In this document: in pieces, positions 1 to 8,400 of the stretch
How the letters are laid out: each line of letters begins with the position of its first letter
Position numbering within the stretch: the first letter of the stretch is position 1
NCBI GenBank assembly: GCA_026770575.1
Contig: MU657299.1
Span: forward strand, 72,531-96,001
Direction of reading: 5' to 3'
DNA from: Pelagophyceae sp. CCMP2097
Lineage: Eukaryota > Sar > Pelagophyceae
DNA length: 23,471 nucleotides
The notes under the pieces: model-generated
What the model was told of the DNA's origin: nothing
Databases searched by the model: none
Seen by the model: only the letters and a program-made list of their open reading frames with translations
Made by a program: the position numbers and the translations under genes

Positions 1-1030
1 GCGGCTCCTCTTTACGGGCCCTCTTTTACGGGCTCTCGAGACGGGTTTCGAGACGGGCGCTCGAGACGAGACCCTCGAGATGGCTTCGTTTGACGGGCGC
101 TCGAGGCGGGCGCTCGAGGCGGACGCTCTGCTCTGTACGAGTCCTCTGCATGGACCCTTGAGACGGCTTCTCGAGACGGGCCCTCTGTACGGGTCCTTGA
201 GACGGCCCTTCTCGACGGCCCTTCTCGAGGGTCCTTCTTGACGGTCCTTCTTGACGGGCGCTCTTTTACGGGCCCTTAAGACGGCCGCTCTTGTACGGGC
301 CCTCTATACGGTCCCTCGAGGCTGGCGCTCAAGACAGGCGCTCGTTTACTGGCCCTCGAGACGGCTCCTCTGTCCGGACCATCGAGTCGGGCCATCGAGT
401 CAGGCGCTCGAGTCGGGCGCTCGAAACGAGACCCTCAAGACGACTCCGATGATTGACGGAGCCTCTGTACGGGCCCTCTAGACGGGCGCTCTAGACGGGC
501 CCTTGAGACGGGCGCACGAGACGGACGCTTGAGACGGTCTTTTCAAACGAGTGCTCTTGTAAGGACCCTCGAGACGGCTCTGCTTATAGGCCTCTGCACG
601 GGCCCACGAGACGGTCGCTCGAGACAGCTCCTCTTCACGGGCCCTCTGCACGGGCGCTCGAGGCGGGCGCTCAAGGCGGGCGCTCAAGACGGGCCCTCGA
701 AACGAGACCCTCAAGGCCGCTCCTCTCTACGAGCGTTCGAGGCGGGCGCTCGAGACGAGACCCTCGAAACGGCTCCAATTGACGGCCCTCTTGACGGGCG
801 CTCGAGACGGGCGCGCTCGAGACGGGCCCTCTGTACGGGCCTTCGAGGCGGGCGCTCTTTGGCGGACGCACGAGACGGGCCCTCTATACGGGCCTTTTTT
901 GACGGCTGCTCTTTGACGTTCTCTCTGCGCCAGGGATCCCTATCGACGGGGTCTCCCTTTGACGGGCTCGATTGACGGTCTTTTCTCGAAACGGCTCCTA
1001 TCGACTCGTTCCCCTCGAGACTTCGGAAGA
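1..1030 (+). repeat. Degenerate 13-bp minisatellite, CTCGAGACGG orientation
   Basis: Head-to-tail array of a unit close to CTCGAGACGGGCG, with many point changes and small indels. Thirteen is not a multiple of three and the unit has no stop on either strand, so long frames appear in every phase, but none resembles a known protein. No gene is seen here. About 1030-1225 the pattern breaks into non-satellite sequence with short duplications (CATGTTGC twice at 1045; repeated CTCGTCGGGG near 1110-1155) that I cannot assign. Confidence 0.85.
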
Positions 1031-1228
1031 GGGCCTCGGTTGACATGTTGCCATGTTGCCGCGTACCAAAACCCACGATAGACGGCTTTTCGGTGCCCGC
1101 GCCAGGGGGCTCGTCGGGGCCCGCGCCAGCGAGCTTGGGGAGCTCGTCGGGGTTTGTGATAGGGGCTTTTCGGGGCCTGCGACAGGAGCCTCACGAGGGA
1201 CCTTCGCGAGGAGCTACCCAGAAGACAA

Positions 1229-1600
1229 AATGGACCGTCTGAAGGGCCATCGAGAGGGCCTTCTATAGGACCGCCTGAAGGGCCGTCTTGAGACCGGTTT
1301 AAGGGCCGCTCGAGGACCGTCTCGAGGACCGTCTCAAGACCGTCTAAAGGGCCGTCTCGAGGACAGTCTCGAGGTCGTTTTAAGACCGTCCCGAGACCAT
1401 CTCGAGCACTGTCTTCAGAACCGTCTCAATGAAGAGGGCCGTCAAGAGGCCGTCTCGAGGGCCCGGCCGTCTCGAGGGCCCGGCCGTCTCGAGCCCGTCT
1501 CGAAGACCGCCAAGACGTCTGGAGGTCGTTTTTAGGCCGTCTCGATGTTGTCAAGAGGGCCGTCAAGAGGACCGTCGAGAGACCGTCTCGAAGGCCTACA
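1229..1600 (-). repeat. Same satellite family in inverted orientation
   Basis: The unit now reads GGGCCGTCTCGAG or GGACCGTCTCGAG on the plus strand, the reverse complement of the array at 1-1030. The two blocks therefore form a large imperfect inverted arrangement around the unique-looking stretch at 1030-1225. No gene is seen. Confidence 0.8.
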
Positions 1601-1650
1601 CACATTTGGCGCGTTACAGCCGCATCCCTCGTGACTATGGTGCGAGTCTA

Positions 1651-1676
1651 CGAAATTCCGCCGAACCGGAATTTCG
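1651..1676. other. Perfect 10-bp hairpin
   Basis: CGAAATTCCG at 1651-1660 and its reverse complement CGGAATTTCG at 1667-1676 flank a 6-nt loop. A related self-complementary CGGAATTCCG follows at 1707-1716. The hairpin lies between an inverted satellite block and the first TIR element. Function unknown. Confidence 0.6.
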
Positions 1677-1750
1677 CCCTTCCGGCACATGGAGGCGGAA
1701 TCGCAGCGGAATTCCGTTCCGGCGGCTCGAGGTCAGCGTAATTCCAAGCC

Positions 1751-1964
1751 CAGAGGGACGGTGCCTTCGGGTCAGGTCGGGGTTTCAATTCGTGCCGCAC
1801 CCGCGGGTCTCGAGTTTGACGTGCGACCAAATCCGTCTTCTCGGGTTGGGTTCGGGTTCGGGCCACGGCCAGACCCGCGGGTATACGGGTCGGCACGCAA
1901 ACCCAGCAACCCCGACCGGGCCGACCCGCAGGTTTCGGGAAAATCCGAATCCGTCGCTGCTCCT
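1751..1964 (+). mobile_element. TIR element copy A (degenerate)
   Basis: Non-coding element of about 214 bp. It starts with AGAGGGACGGTG and ends with CCGTCGCTGCTCCT, diverged forms of the GAGCAGGGACGG / CCGTCCCTGCTC termini of the better copies. The interior shares the signature GTCGGG..., CGGGTTCGGGCCACGGCC, ACCCGCGGG and CCGGGCCGACCCGC with the other four copies. The 13-bp satellite begins right after its 3' end. Confidence 0.65.
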
Positions 1965-2300
1965 TTCTCCGGCTCCTCGAGACGGCCCCTGGAGACGGCC
2001 CCTGGAGACGGCCCCTGGAGACGACCACTCGAAACGGCGCCTGGAGACGGCCACTCGAAACGGCACCTTGGGACGGTGCTTCGAGACGGCCCCTCGAGAC
2101 GGCCCCTTTCGACGGCCTTTCGAAACGGCGCCTTGAGACGGCTCCTCTAGACGGCCCCTCGAAATGGCGCCTCGGGAAGGCTCCTCTCTCCGGCCCCTGG
2201 AGACGGCCCCTCAAGATGGCCCCTTTCGACGGCCGTTCGAAACGGCGCCTTGAGACGGCCCCTCGAGACGGTGCCTCGAGACGGTGCCTCGAGGAGCCTC
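1965..2300 (+). repeat. 13-bp minisatellite CCCCTCGAGACGG / CCCCTGGAGACGG
   Basis: Tandem array with a unit near CCCCTSGAGACGG, in the same orientation as 1-1030 and directly following TIR element A. It is open in all frames on both strands, giving peptides of 13-residue periodicity with no domain similarity. Confidence 0.85.
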
Positions 2301-2329
2301 TCACCAGGGACTTGAGCTGGGTCGCCGCG

Positions 2330-2410
2330 CAGTCTATGGGCTTATGGGGTCCAGCCGACCCAATATGGGGTATGGGGCCCCATATGGGGCCCCATATTGG
2401 GTCCCATGGG
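2330..2410. repeat. Palindromic CATATGGGGCCC repeat cluster 1
   Basis: A 12-bp unit CATATGGGGCCC repeats about three times and contains the perfect 20-bp palindrome GGGGCCCCATATGGGGCCCC at 2374-2393. A related cluster at 2705-2790 shares the longer string ATGGGGTCCA...ACCCAATATGGG. The two clusters flank a segment that includes a possible exon. Confidence 0.8.
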
Positions 2411-2465
2411 GCGGCGGGGTTCCAGCCGGCGCGCGTCGCCGGCCACGTGCCGGCCGGACCCTGAC

Positions 2466-2591
2466 GCCCAACCCTTTTCCGCCGCGCCGGCCCAAGTCTC
2501 CACGTGTCGAGTACTCGAAGTCCGTCGCGCTCAGCGCGCCGACGGGCCGGCGCGACAAGTCCATCTCATCGACCTCGGCCACGTCGGCCAT
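2466..2591 (-). CDS. Possible first exon of a divergent gene (unrecognised)
   Basis: On the minus strand an ATG at 2591-2589 opens a frame beginning MADVAEVDEMDLSRRP, acidic then mixed, with a composition unlike the surrounding satellites. It faces away from the BTB-kelch gene that starts at 2836, so 2592-2835 could be a shared promoter region. The frame also stays open upstream of this ATG (NETDERAPLEFEATG), so the start is uncertain. No downstream exon is convincing in the satellites to the left; the limit at 2466 is arbitrary. I do not recognise the product. Confidence 0.25.
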
Positions 2592-2704
2592 GTCAGTGCC
2601 AGTGGCCTCGAATTCTAATGGCGCGCGCTCGTCGGTTTCGTTAAACACACACCGTCAGCGTTTCGTTAACGGAAACTGCTCGCCGAAATTCCAGAGTGGC
2701 TTCC

Positions 2705-2790
2705 GTATGGGGCCCCACGGGGCCGTATGGGGTCCAACCTACCCAATATGGGCTTATGGGGCCCAATATGGGGCCCCATACGGCGACCCA
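2705..2790. repeat. Palindromic TATGGGGCCC repeat cluster 2
   Basis: Second cluster of the CCATAT/GGGGCCCC family, 46-130 bp upstream of the start codon at 2836. With cluster 1 it brackets 2411-2704. Its position makes it a candidate part of the 5' flank or 5' UTR of the BTB-kelch gene, but nothing shows regulatory function. Confidence 0.7.
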
Positions 2791-2835
2791 GCCTAGGTCC
2801 ATCTCGATTTCGATCGCCGCGCGCTCGGCGACGCC

Positions 2836-4281
2836 ATGCTGCAGCAAGTGCAGCACGACCTCGCGCGCGGCCGAGCCGACGTCGAAGAGCGGCGCGCGGC
2901 TGTCGACCGCGACCGTTCCGACGTCGAGCGCGACCGCGCCGACGTCGACGCCGAAAGGGCGAAAATGCGCGCAGTCCCGCCCGGCGTCGTCAAGCTCAAC
3001 GTCGGCGGCGTGCCGTTCAAGGTGTCGCGCGCCGTGCTGACCAGGGTCGACGACTCGCGGCTCGGCCGCATGTTTGGGGGCTGCAACGCGACGCTGCAGC
3101 CCGATCCAGACGACGGCAGCATCTTCATCGACCGCGACGGCGAGCGGTTCCGACTGATACTCGACTTCCTCCGCGACCTCGATGGCTCGCATACGCAGAG
3201 AAAGATCCGCGCGCTAACCGAGGCCGCCCAAGAATCCATGATGGAGGAGCTGGACTACTTTGGCCTCGAGGTCGCCGTGTTCGGCGCGCGGTCGTGGACC
3301 GACGACGCGGCGTTCCGGCCTGGACCGGCGATTGGCTCGGTACGTGCTTATTGCGCTGCCGTGCTCGTCGGCGGGCGCGTCGTCGTGTTTGGCGGTCTTG
3401 AAGGAGAGTCTCCTTTAAACACGACGTTGCTGCTCGACGCGCAGACGATGGCGTTTACGGCTGGGCCGAATTTGCTCACGGCACGAATGGGATGCGCGGC
3501 CGTCCTCATCGACGCGGACCGCGTGCTCGTGGTGGGTGGAGCGGATCCAGCGGACGACGATAACGAAGGGTACGAAGCTTTACATTCGACGGAGTTCTTC
3601 CACCACTCGACGCTCACGCTCACGCCGGGGCCGGACCTGATGTCGAGACGAGCCTTTTGTGCCGTCGTCGCGCTCGACGCTCGCAGGATTCTCGTCGTCG
3701 GCGGCAGCGATGGCATGGATTGCTTATCGACTCCCGAGATGCTCAGCCTGGACACGATGACCTTTGCGCCGGGGCCCGAAATGACAAATCCGCGTTTTTG
3801 GTGCGGGGCCGTTGCGCTCGACGAGCACCGCTTTATGGTGGCTGGTGGTGAATCGGGTTCAGAGCGGTTGAATACGACAGAGGTTCTCGACATCCGGACA
3901 ATGTCGTTCGCGCTCGGTCCGTCGATGAGCTCGTCGCGCGTTGGATGCGCGGCCGTTGCCGTCGACGCGCAGCACGTCCTTGTCATCGGCGGCGCGGACT
4001 CGGCATCCGCAGCGTTGGCCACAACGGAGCTCCTTGACGTGGCGACGATGCAGTTTTCGCCCGGGCCGGCCATGCAGGGCGGGCGCTGTGTGTGCACCGC
4101 CGTCCGGGTCGACGTCGCGGAAGAAGAGCCACGGGTCATCGTCATCGGTGAAGTCACTGCGCCGACCCGCGACAGCGACGAGGAGGAGGAGGAGGAGGAG
4201 AACAGCTGCTTGTCGACGACGGAGGTGCTCGCCGTCGGGGATCAAAGGGAGGCGCGAGCGCCGCGGTTCCGGCGGCTCTGA
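2836..4281 (+). CDS. BTB (KCTD/T1-type) and kelch-repeat protein
   Basis: Intronless 481-residue protein. Residues 1-45 are a charged helix with Arg/Asp heptad pattern (DVERDRADVDAERAK). Residues 51-145 match a potassium-channel-tetramerisation-type BTB domain: VVKLNVGGVPFKVSR, then GSIFIDRDGERFRLILDFLR and a YFGLE end. Residues 163-470 form six kelch-type blades, each with a conserved Gly-Gly (VVVFGG, VLVVGG, ILVVGG, FMVAGG, VLVIGG) followed by LNTTEVLD-like strands; the last blade is interrupted by an acidic run (EEEEEEE, about 449-455). KCTD-BTB domains oligomerise and often recruit cullin-3; kelch propellers bind partners, so a substrate-adaptor role is a reasonable inference. The ATG is the first after an in-frame TAG at 2794-2796. 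It ends with TGA and is convergent with the large minus-strand gene. Confidence 0.9.
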   Translation: MLQQVQHDLARGRADVEERRAAVDRDRSDVERDRADVDAERAKMRAVPPGVVKLNVGGVPFKVSRAVLTRVDDSRLGRMFGGCNATLQPDPDDGSIFIDRDGERFRLILDFLRDLDGSHTQRKIRALTEAAQESMMEELDYFGLEVAVFGARSWTDDAAFRPGPAIGSVRAYCAAVLVGGRVVVFGGLEGESPLNTTLLLDAQTMAFTAGPNLLTARMGCAAVLIDADRVLVVGGADPADDDNEGYEALHSTEFFHHSTLTLTPGPDLMSRRAFCAVVALDARRILVVGGSDGMDCLSTPEMLSLDTMTFAPGPEMTNPRFWCGAVALDEHRFMVAGGESGSERLNTTEVLDIRTMSFALGPSMSSSRVGCAAVAVDAQHVLVIGGADSASAALATTELLDVATMQFSPGPAMQGGRCVCTAVRVDVAEEEPRVIVIGEVTAPTRDSDEEEEEEENSCLSTTEVLAVGDQREARAPRFRRL

Positions 4282-5235
4282 ATCTAACATGATAACAATG
4301 AGTCGACTGTGCCGCGAGTCGACGCACCCCGGGCCTCGAGATTGGGATTGAGCACCGAGGGAGATGCACTGATTCGAGGTCCGTGGCCGCCGCCTCGGCC
4401 TCGGCGGCGTAGCGCAGCTGCACTGCAGCCGCGACTCCGTGGAGGCCACGATTCTGCGAAGACGCAAAGGACCTTTGCTCCAAGGACCGTTGTCCCTCGA
4501 CGTGTTCGCGCGGGAGCCTGCGCCCGGGCCGTGCGGACTGGGCGTGCCTGTGCGGCCGCACGCCTCGGGGGAAGCCGCGGATCTTCGTGGTTTGGAGGGT
4601 CTGTGGGAAGTAACGGGCAAAGCTCCTCGCCGACAGAGGCGCCGGCCGCGCACCAGGACAACGCGCTCCGGCGGAGCGCCGCGGCCTCATGGCCCTCGCC
4701 CGGGATTCGACCCGAGGCGCGTCTCTCTCTCGGCGGCCATCGACCTCTTACAGACGCCATGCGGAATCGGCGCGCCCGCGGCTTCGAGGCGCCGCGCCGG
4801 ACTCGCGCGAGGCCCGAGAAAGCCCCCTCGCAGAGCCCGGTGCCTCGGGCGCGATTCGGCCGCCACAAGCTATCCGCGTCCACACTGAAAAGCTATCCCA
4901 AAGCATCGGCGGCGGTCTCGCGTCCCCTTTCCACGCGGCGGGCCGGCCGCGTCAGGGCACCGACGCCGCCGGCCCGGGTTTGCTGTGGCTTTGGATGCGT
5001 TTGAAGGAGCTTCGACCCGCGCGCGGCAGACCGGACCCGGCAGACCTATAATGCCAGTGTCCCAATCGCACCCCATCCACCTTCGACCCTCGCGTCCTTC
5101 CAAATCATCGCGCGGCGAGGGCCCCCGACGCCGCCCGGGGGTGCGCCGATGCGATGGCGATTGGGTCGTCAGAGGAGACTGAATTAAGACAAAGTACAAC
5201 AATAGGGAGGCGGGTCGCCGGGAACACAAAAGGCC
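4282..5235. other. Intergenic region between convergent genes
   Basis: GC-rich sequence with no satellite periodicity. Frames of about 150-230 codons are open on both strands (for example 4309-5004 plus and 4284-4883 minus), but they are Arg/Ala/Pro-rich, overlap one another and show no domain. I assign no gene. It should contain the 3' UTRs and polyadenylation sites of both neighbours; no canonical AATAAA is seen in it. Confidence 0.5.
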
Positions 5236-5429
5236 TCAGCCCGTGCCGCTCTTGGCCAGCGCCGTGCTCGGCCGCGAGGCGCCGTCGAACCTAGAGACGC
5301 CGTTGCCGCAGAGGCGGCCGAGCAATGCCGAGGCAGCAGATGGGTTCCCTCGTTTGCCCCTTGGGGCTCAGGGGCGTACTCTTTGGATGGGTAGAGGTTA
5401 GACAACGCCCACGTCGCGTTGGAGTTGAC
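5236..5429 (-). CDS. Exons 24-25: last armadillo helix and C terminus
   Basis: Exon 24 (5429-5380) follows acceptor CTCTGCAG and encodes VNSNATWALSNLYPSK; NATWALSNL is the classic armadillo/importin-type helix signature. Its donor is GTACGC. The 89-bp intron ends GTCTCTAG, and exon 25 (5290-5236) completes a split Glu codon and reads FDGASRPSTALAKSGTG then TGA. TIR element B ends 28 bp upstream of the exon 24 acceptor. Reading through the intron instead gives an alternative tail to a stop near 5184, without the armadillo-to-stop logic. Confidence 0.6.
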
Positions 5430-8400
5430 CTGCAGAGCGCGTCGGGGCGATTCGCGCAGGAGCGGGGACGGTGCATTTGGGTCGGGTTGCGAAAATCTGT
5501 GCCAAACCCAAAGGGTCGCGGCTTTGTCAAACGACCCGTCTTCCAAGAGTCGGCTTCGGGCCAATGTCAGACCCGCGGGGATACGGGCAAGGCCAAAGCG
5601 CTTGAAACCGGCAAGCCCGACGCGCGGGTTCAAGGGCGAACCCGAACAAATCCCTGCTTGCGCCTCAGACGGTCGCTCGGACGGTCGCTTGGGCGGTCCT
5701 TTGGGCGGTCCCTTGGACGGCTCCGTTGGACAGTTCCTTTGACGGACACTCTGTGGCGGTCGCTTTGACGGCGGTTTCTCGACGGCCCCTTGGACGGCCT
5801 CTCGGTTGCCGGCCGCTCGACTGCGCCCCCTCTGCGACGTCCCCTGGACAGTTGCTCGGACGGTCGCTCGGACGGTCGCTCGGGCGGGCCCTTGAAAGAG
5901 GCCTTGCAAGCGACCGTGCAGAGGCCGGGCAAGTGACCGCCAAAGAGGCTTTGTAGGGGCCTGTCAGGAGAGCTTTTCAAGGACCCGAGAGGAAGCGTCG
6001 AAAGAGACCGTCGTAAGAGACCGTCGAGGACCGTGCGAGGGGCCCCGTCGAGAGTCCCGTCGACGGTCCCATACGAGGGCCACCGTCCACGGGACCGTCT
6101 CGGGGTCCGTGGAGAGGCACCGCCAACGGGCCGGTACGAGTTACTTCGCAAGGGCCCGTTTCGAGGGGCCCTTCTCGAGGGGCTTTTTCGAGGCGCCGTC
6201 TCGAGGCGCTCAAGGCGAGAGGCCGTCTCAAGCGTTGGAGGGGGCCGTCTGGAAGCGCCGTCTGGAAGCACCGTCGAGACGGGGCCTTGTCAAGGCGCCG
6301 TCGACAGGGCTGTCTCGAAGGGCTGTCGACAGGGACCGACCCCAAGGTGCCGTTTCGAGGGTCCGGCAAGAGGGGCCGAATCGACTCGCCCTTTCAAAGG
6401 GCCATTCTTTTCGTGGGGTTCTCTCGAGGGGCTCTTTCAGGGCGCCGTCGAGACGGCGCCGTCAAGACGGTGCCTCCTCGAGAGGCTGTCAAGACCCTTC
6501 AAGGGCCCTCTCGAGAGGCTGTCAAGACCCTTGCGAGAGGCTGTCAAGACCCTTGCGAGAGGCTGTCAAGACCCTTGCGAGCTATACTTTGGCGGTCACT
6601 TGCCCGGCCTCTGCGCGGTCGCTTGCCCGGCCTCTTTCAAGGGCCCTGGAACGCCCCTCGAAAGGGCCCCTCGAGAGGGCCCCTCAAAACGGCCCCTTGA
6701 GACAGCCCTTCGAGAGGGCTCCTCAAAAAGTCCACTCTCGCCGGCCCCTCGAAGCGGTCCCTTTCAAAGGCTCTCAGAGACGACCACTCGAGAAGACCAC
6801 TCCTGCGGCCCGATCCGCGCCTAGGGCGCCTTTCAGAGGGCCGTCGCTCGAAAGACGCGTGGTTCCGGCGCTGTGCGATCCAAGTGAAAGAAGCCTCTGC
6901 AGGGGTCCGCCCGGAGAGTTTTTCGAGGGCATCTCAAAAGAGGCCTTGCAAGCGACTGCGCAGAGGCCGGGCAAGTGCCCGCCAAAGATGTCTTGCAGGG
7001 GCCCGGCGCACCCGGCGGCGACACCGTACAGCCACGACTGCTCGACGGTGTCTTGGGGCCTGGTTTTCAATCTGTGCTGAACCCAAAGCGTCATTGGTCG
7101 GTCGAGATCCCAAACCCGTCGGTCGAGATCCCAAACCCGTCTTCCTGAGGTCGGGTTCGGGCCAATGCCAGGCGCGCGGGTCCAGGGCAAGGCCCAAACG
7201 CTCGAACCCGGCCAATCCGACTTTGCGGGGGAATGGCAAAAGCAGTCGCTGCTCCTGTCTCAAAAGCCCGGCTTCTCGCCCCGGCTCGTTTTTTGGGCGG
7301 CCACGTTTTTTGCGGGCGCCGCTGTCGACGGCCACGTCTTGCGGGAAGTTGGCGCGCGCCGCGGCGATGGCCTAGGCGTTTGGCGAGTGCAGCACGAGCC
7401 TTGTTCGATTCAAGGCCCGCACGCGCCCTTTTTTTACTCTTCGAGGCCCACCTCCCAAGCGAATGCCCCCGTGTGCTGCCGCCGCGATGCGTGCGCATGC
7501 CTGCCTCTTCCCGGGTCGAGCATTTATTCCGGGTTTTCAAGGCGCCGATTCGCACGACGGCCGCGGGCTCTTGGGCCTGCCGGGCCACCTTGACCTGCTC
7601 GTAAAAGCACCACCCCAAGACGAGGCAGCCTTGGGCCTGCATGGCCGAGTCCAGCGCGAACCTAAAATGGCGTCGATGGGGTGGATTCCGGGAGGAAGAA
7701 GCCTAAAGGAAGAATCCCGAAGAGGAAGCAACTCGAGGAAGAAGTCTCTAGGAAGAATCCCTTTGAGGAAGAAACTCGAGGAAGAATTCCAAAGGTGCTC
7801 GAGGCGTGGAGCCGACCGTTCCCCGCGCCGTCTTGCGGGCCCCGAGGCCCGCGGCGTCTTGCGGGCCCCGCGGCGCCGCGCCGACCGTTCCCCGCGCCGA
7901 CCGTTCCCCGCGCCGAGGCGGGGGCTCCGTTTCGAACCTTCACAAAACCCGCGCATTGGCAAAGTGTAAATACGCAAGTCCGGGCTTGAAACGCCACGGC
8001 TTGGCGAACCCACGCGTTTGCAAAGAGTTGGCAAGGCAGTTTGACGACGCACGCGGGGGGCACCAGAGTTTGCAAAGCCACGCGTCGGTGCGCCCGGGTC
8101 GGCCAACGCGTTTCGTCGACCACGCCGCGTCGGCAAGCCCGCGGAGCGGCGAGCGCGGAGAAGAGCGACACTGGTCACAGGTTGGCAAAAGTTGGCAACC
8201 AGAGTTTGCAAACCCCGCGGCCACATGTCGCATCCGGAACCGATTCGACAAGCCCGATTCCAAGCCCGGGGGGGGGGGACGGGTCGGCAGCCCGGGTCGG
8301 CAAGCCTGCGTCGACAGGACCAGGTTGGCCCGGCCGGATCGGCAAACTTGCGTCGGCAAGTGAGGATTGGCGAGGCCGGGTTCTTGACAAGCTCAGGAAC

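Larger units (their letters stand above)
5430..7335 (-). other. Long intron between exons 23 and 24, satellite-filled
   Basis: 1,906-bp intron, donor GTGGCC, acceptor GCAG. It contains TIR element C close to the donor and TIR element B close to the acceptor, bracketing 12-13 bp satellites and three dispersed GGCCTTGCAAGCGACC modules. Armadillo sequence is interrupted after AIAAARANFPQD and resumes in frame with VNSNATWALSNL. Confidence 0.55.

Noticed and set aside
4685..4800. tRNA-like T-arm (CGGGTCGAATCCCG) on the minus strand
   Set aside because: The T-loop is one base short, the acceptor stem is displaced, and no D-arm or anticodon arm fits.
4309..5004. Plus-strand frame of 231 codons and overlapping minus-strand frames in the intergenic region
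   Set aside because: Low-complexity Arg/Ala/Pro composition, no domains and mutual overlap; no splice-site logic could be built.
7261..7335. AT-hook-like KKRGRPK on the minus strand after exon 23
   Set aside because: It appears only if the GTGGCC donor is ignored. Armadillo continuity (ANFPQD to VNSNATWAL) places it in the intron, so I treat the motif as chance.
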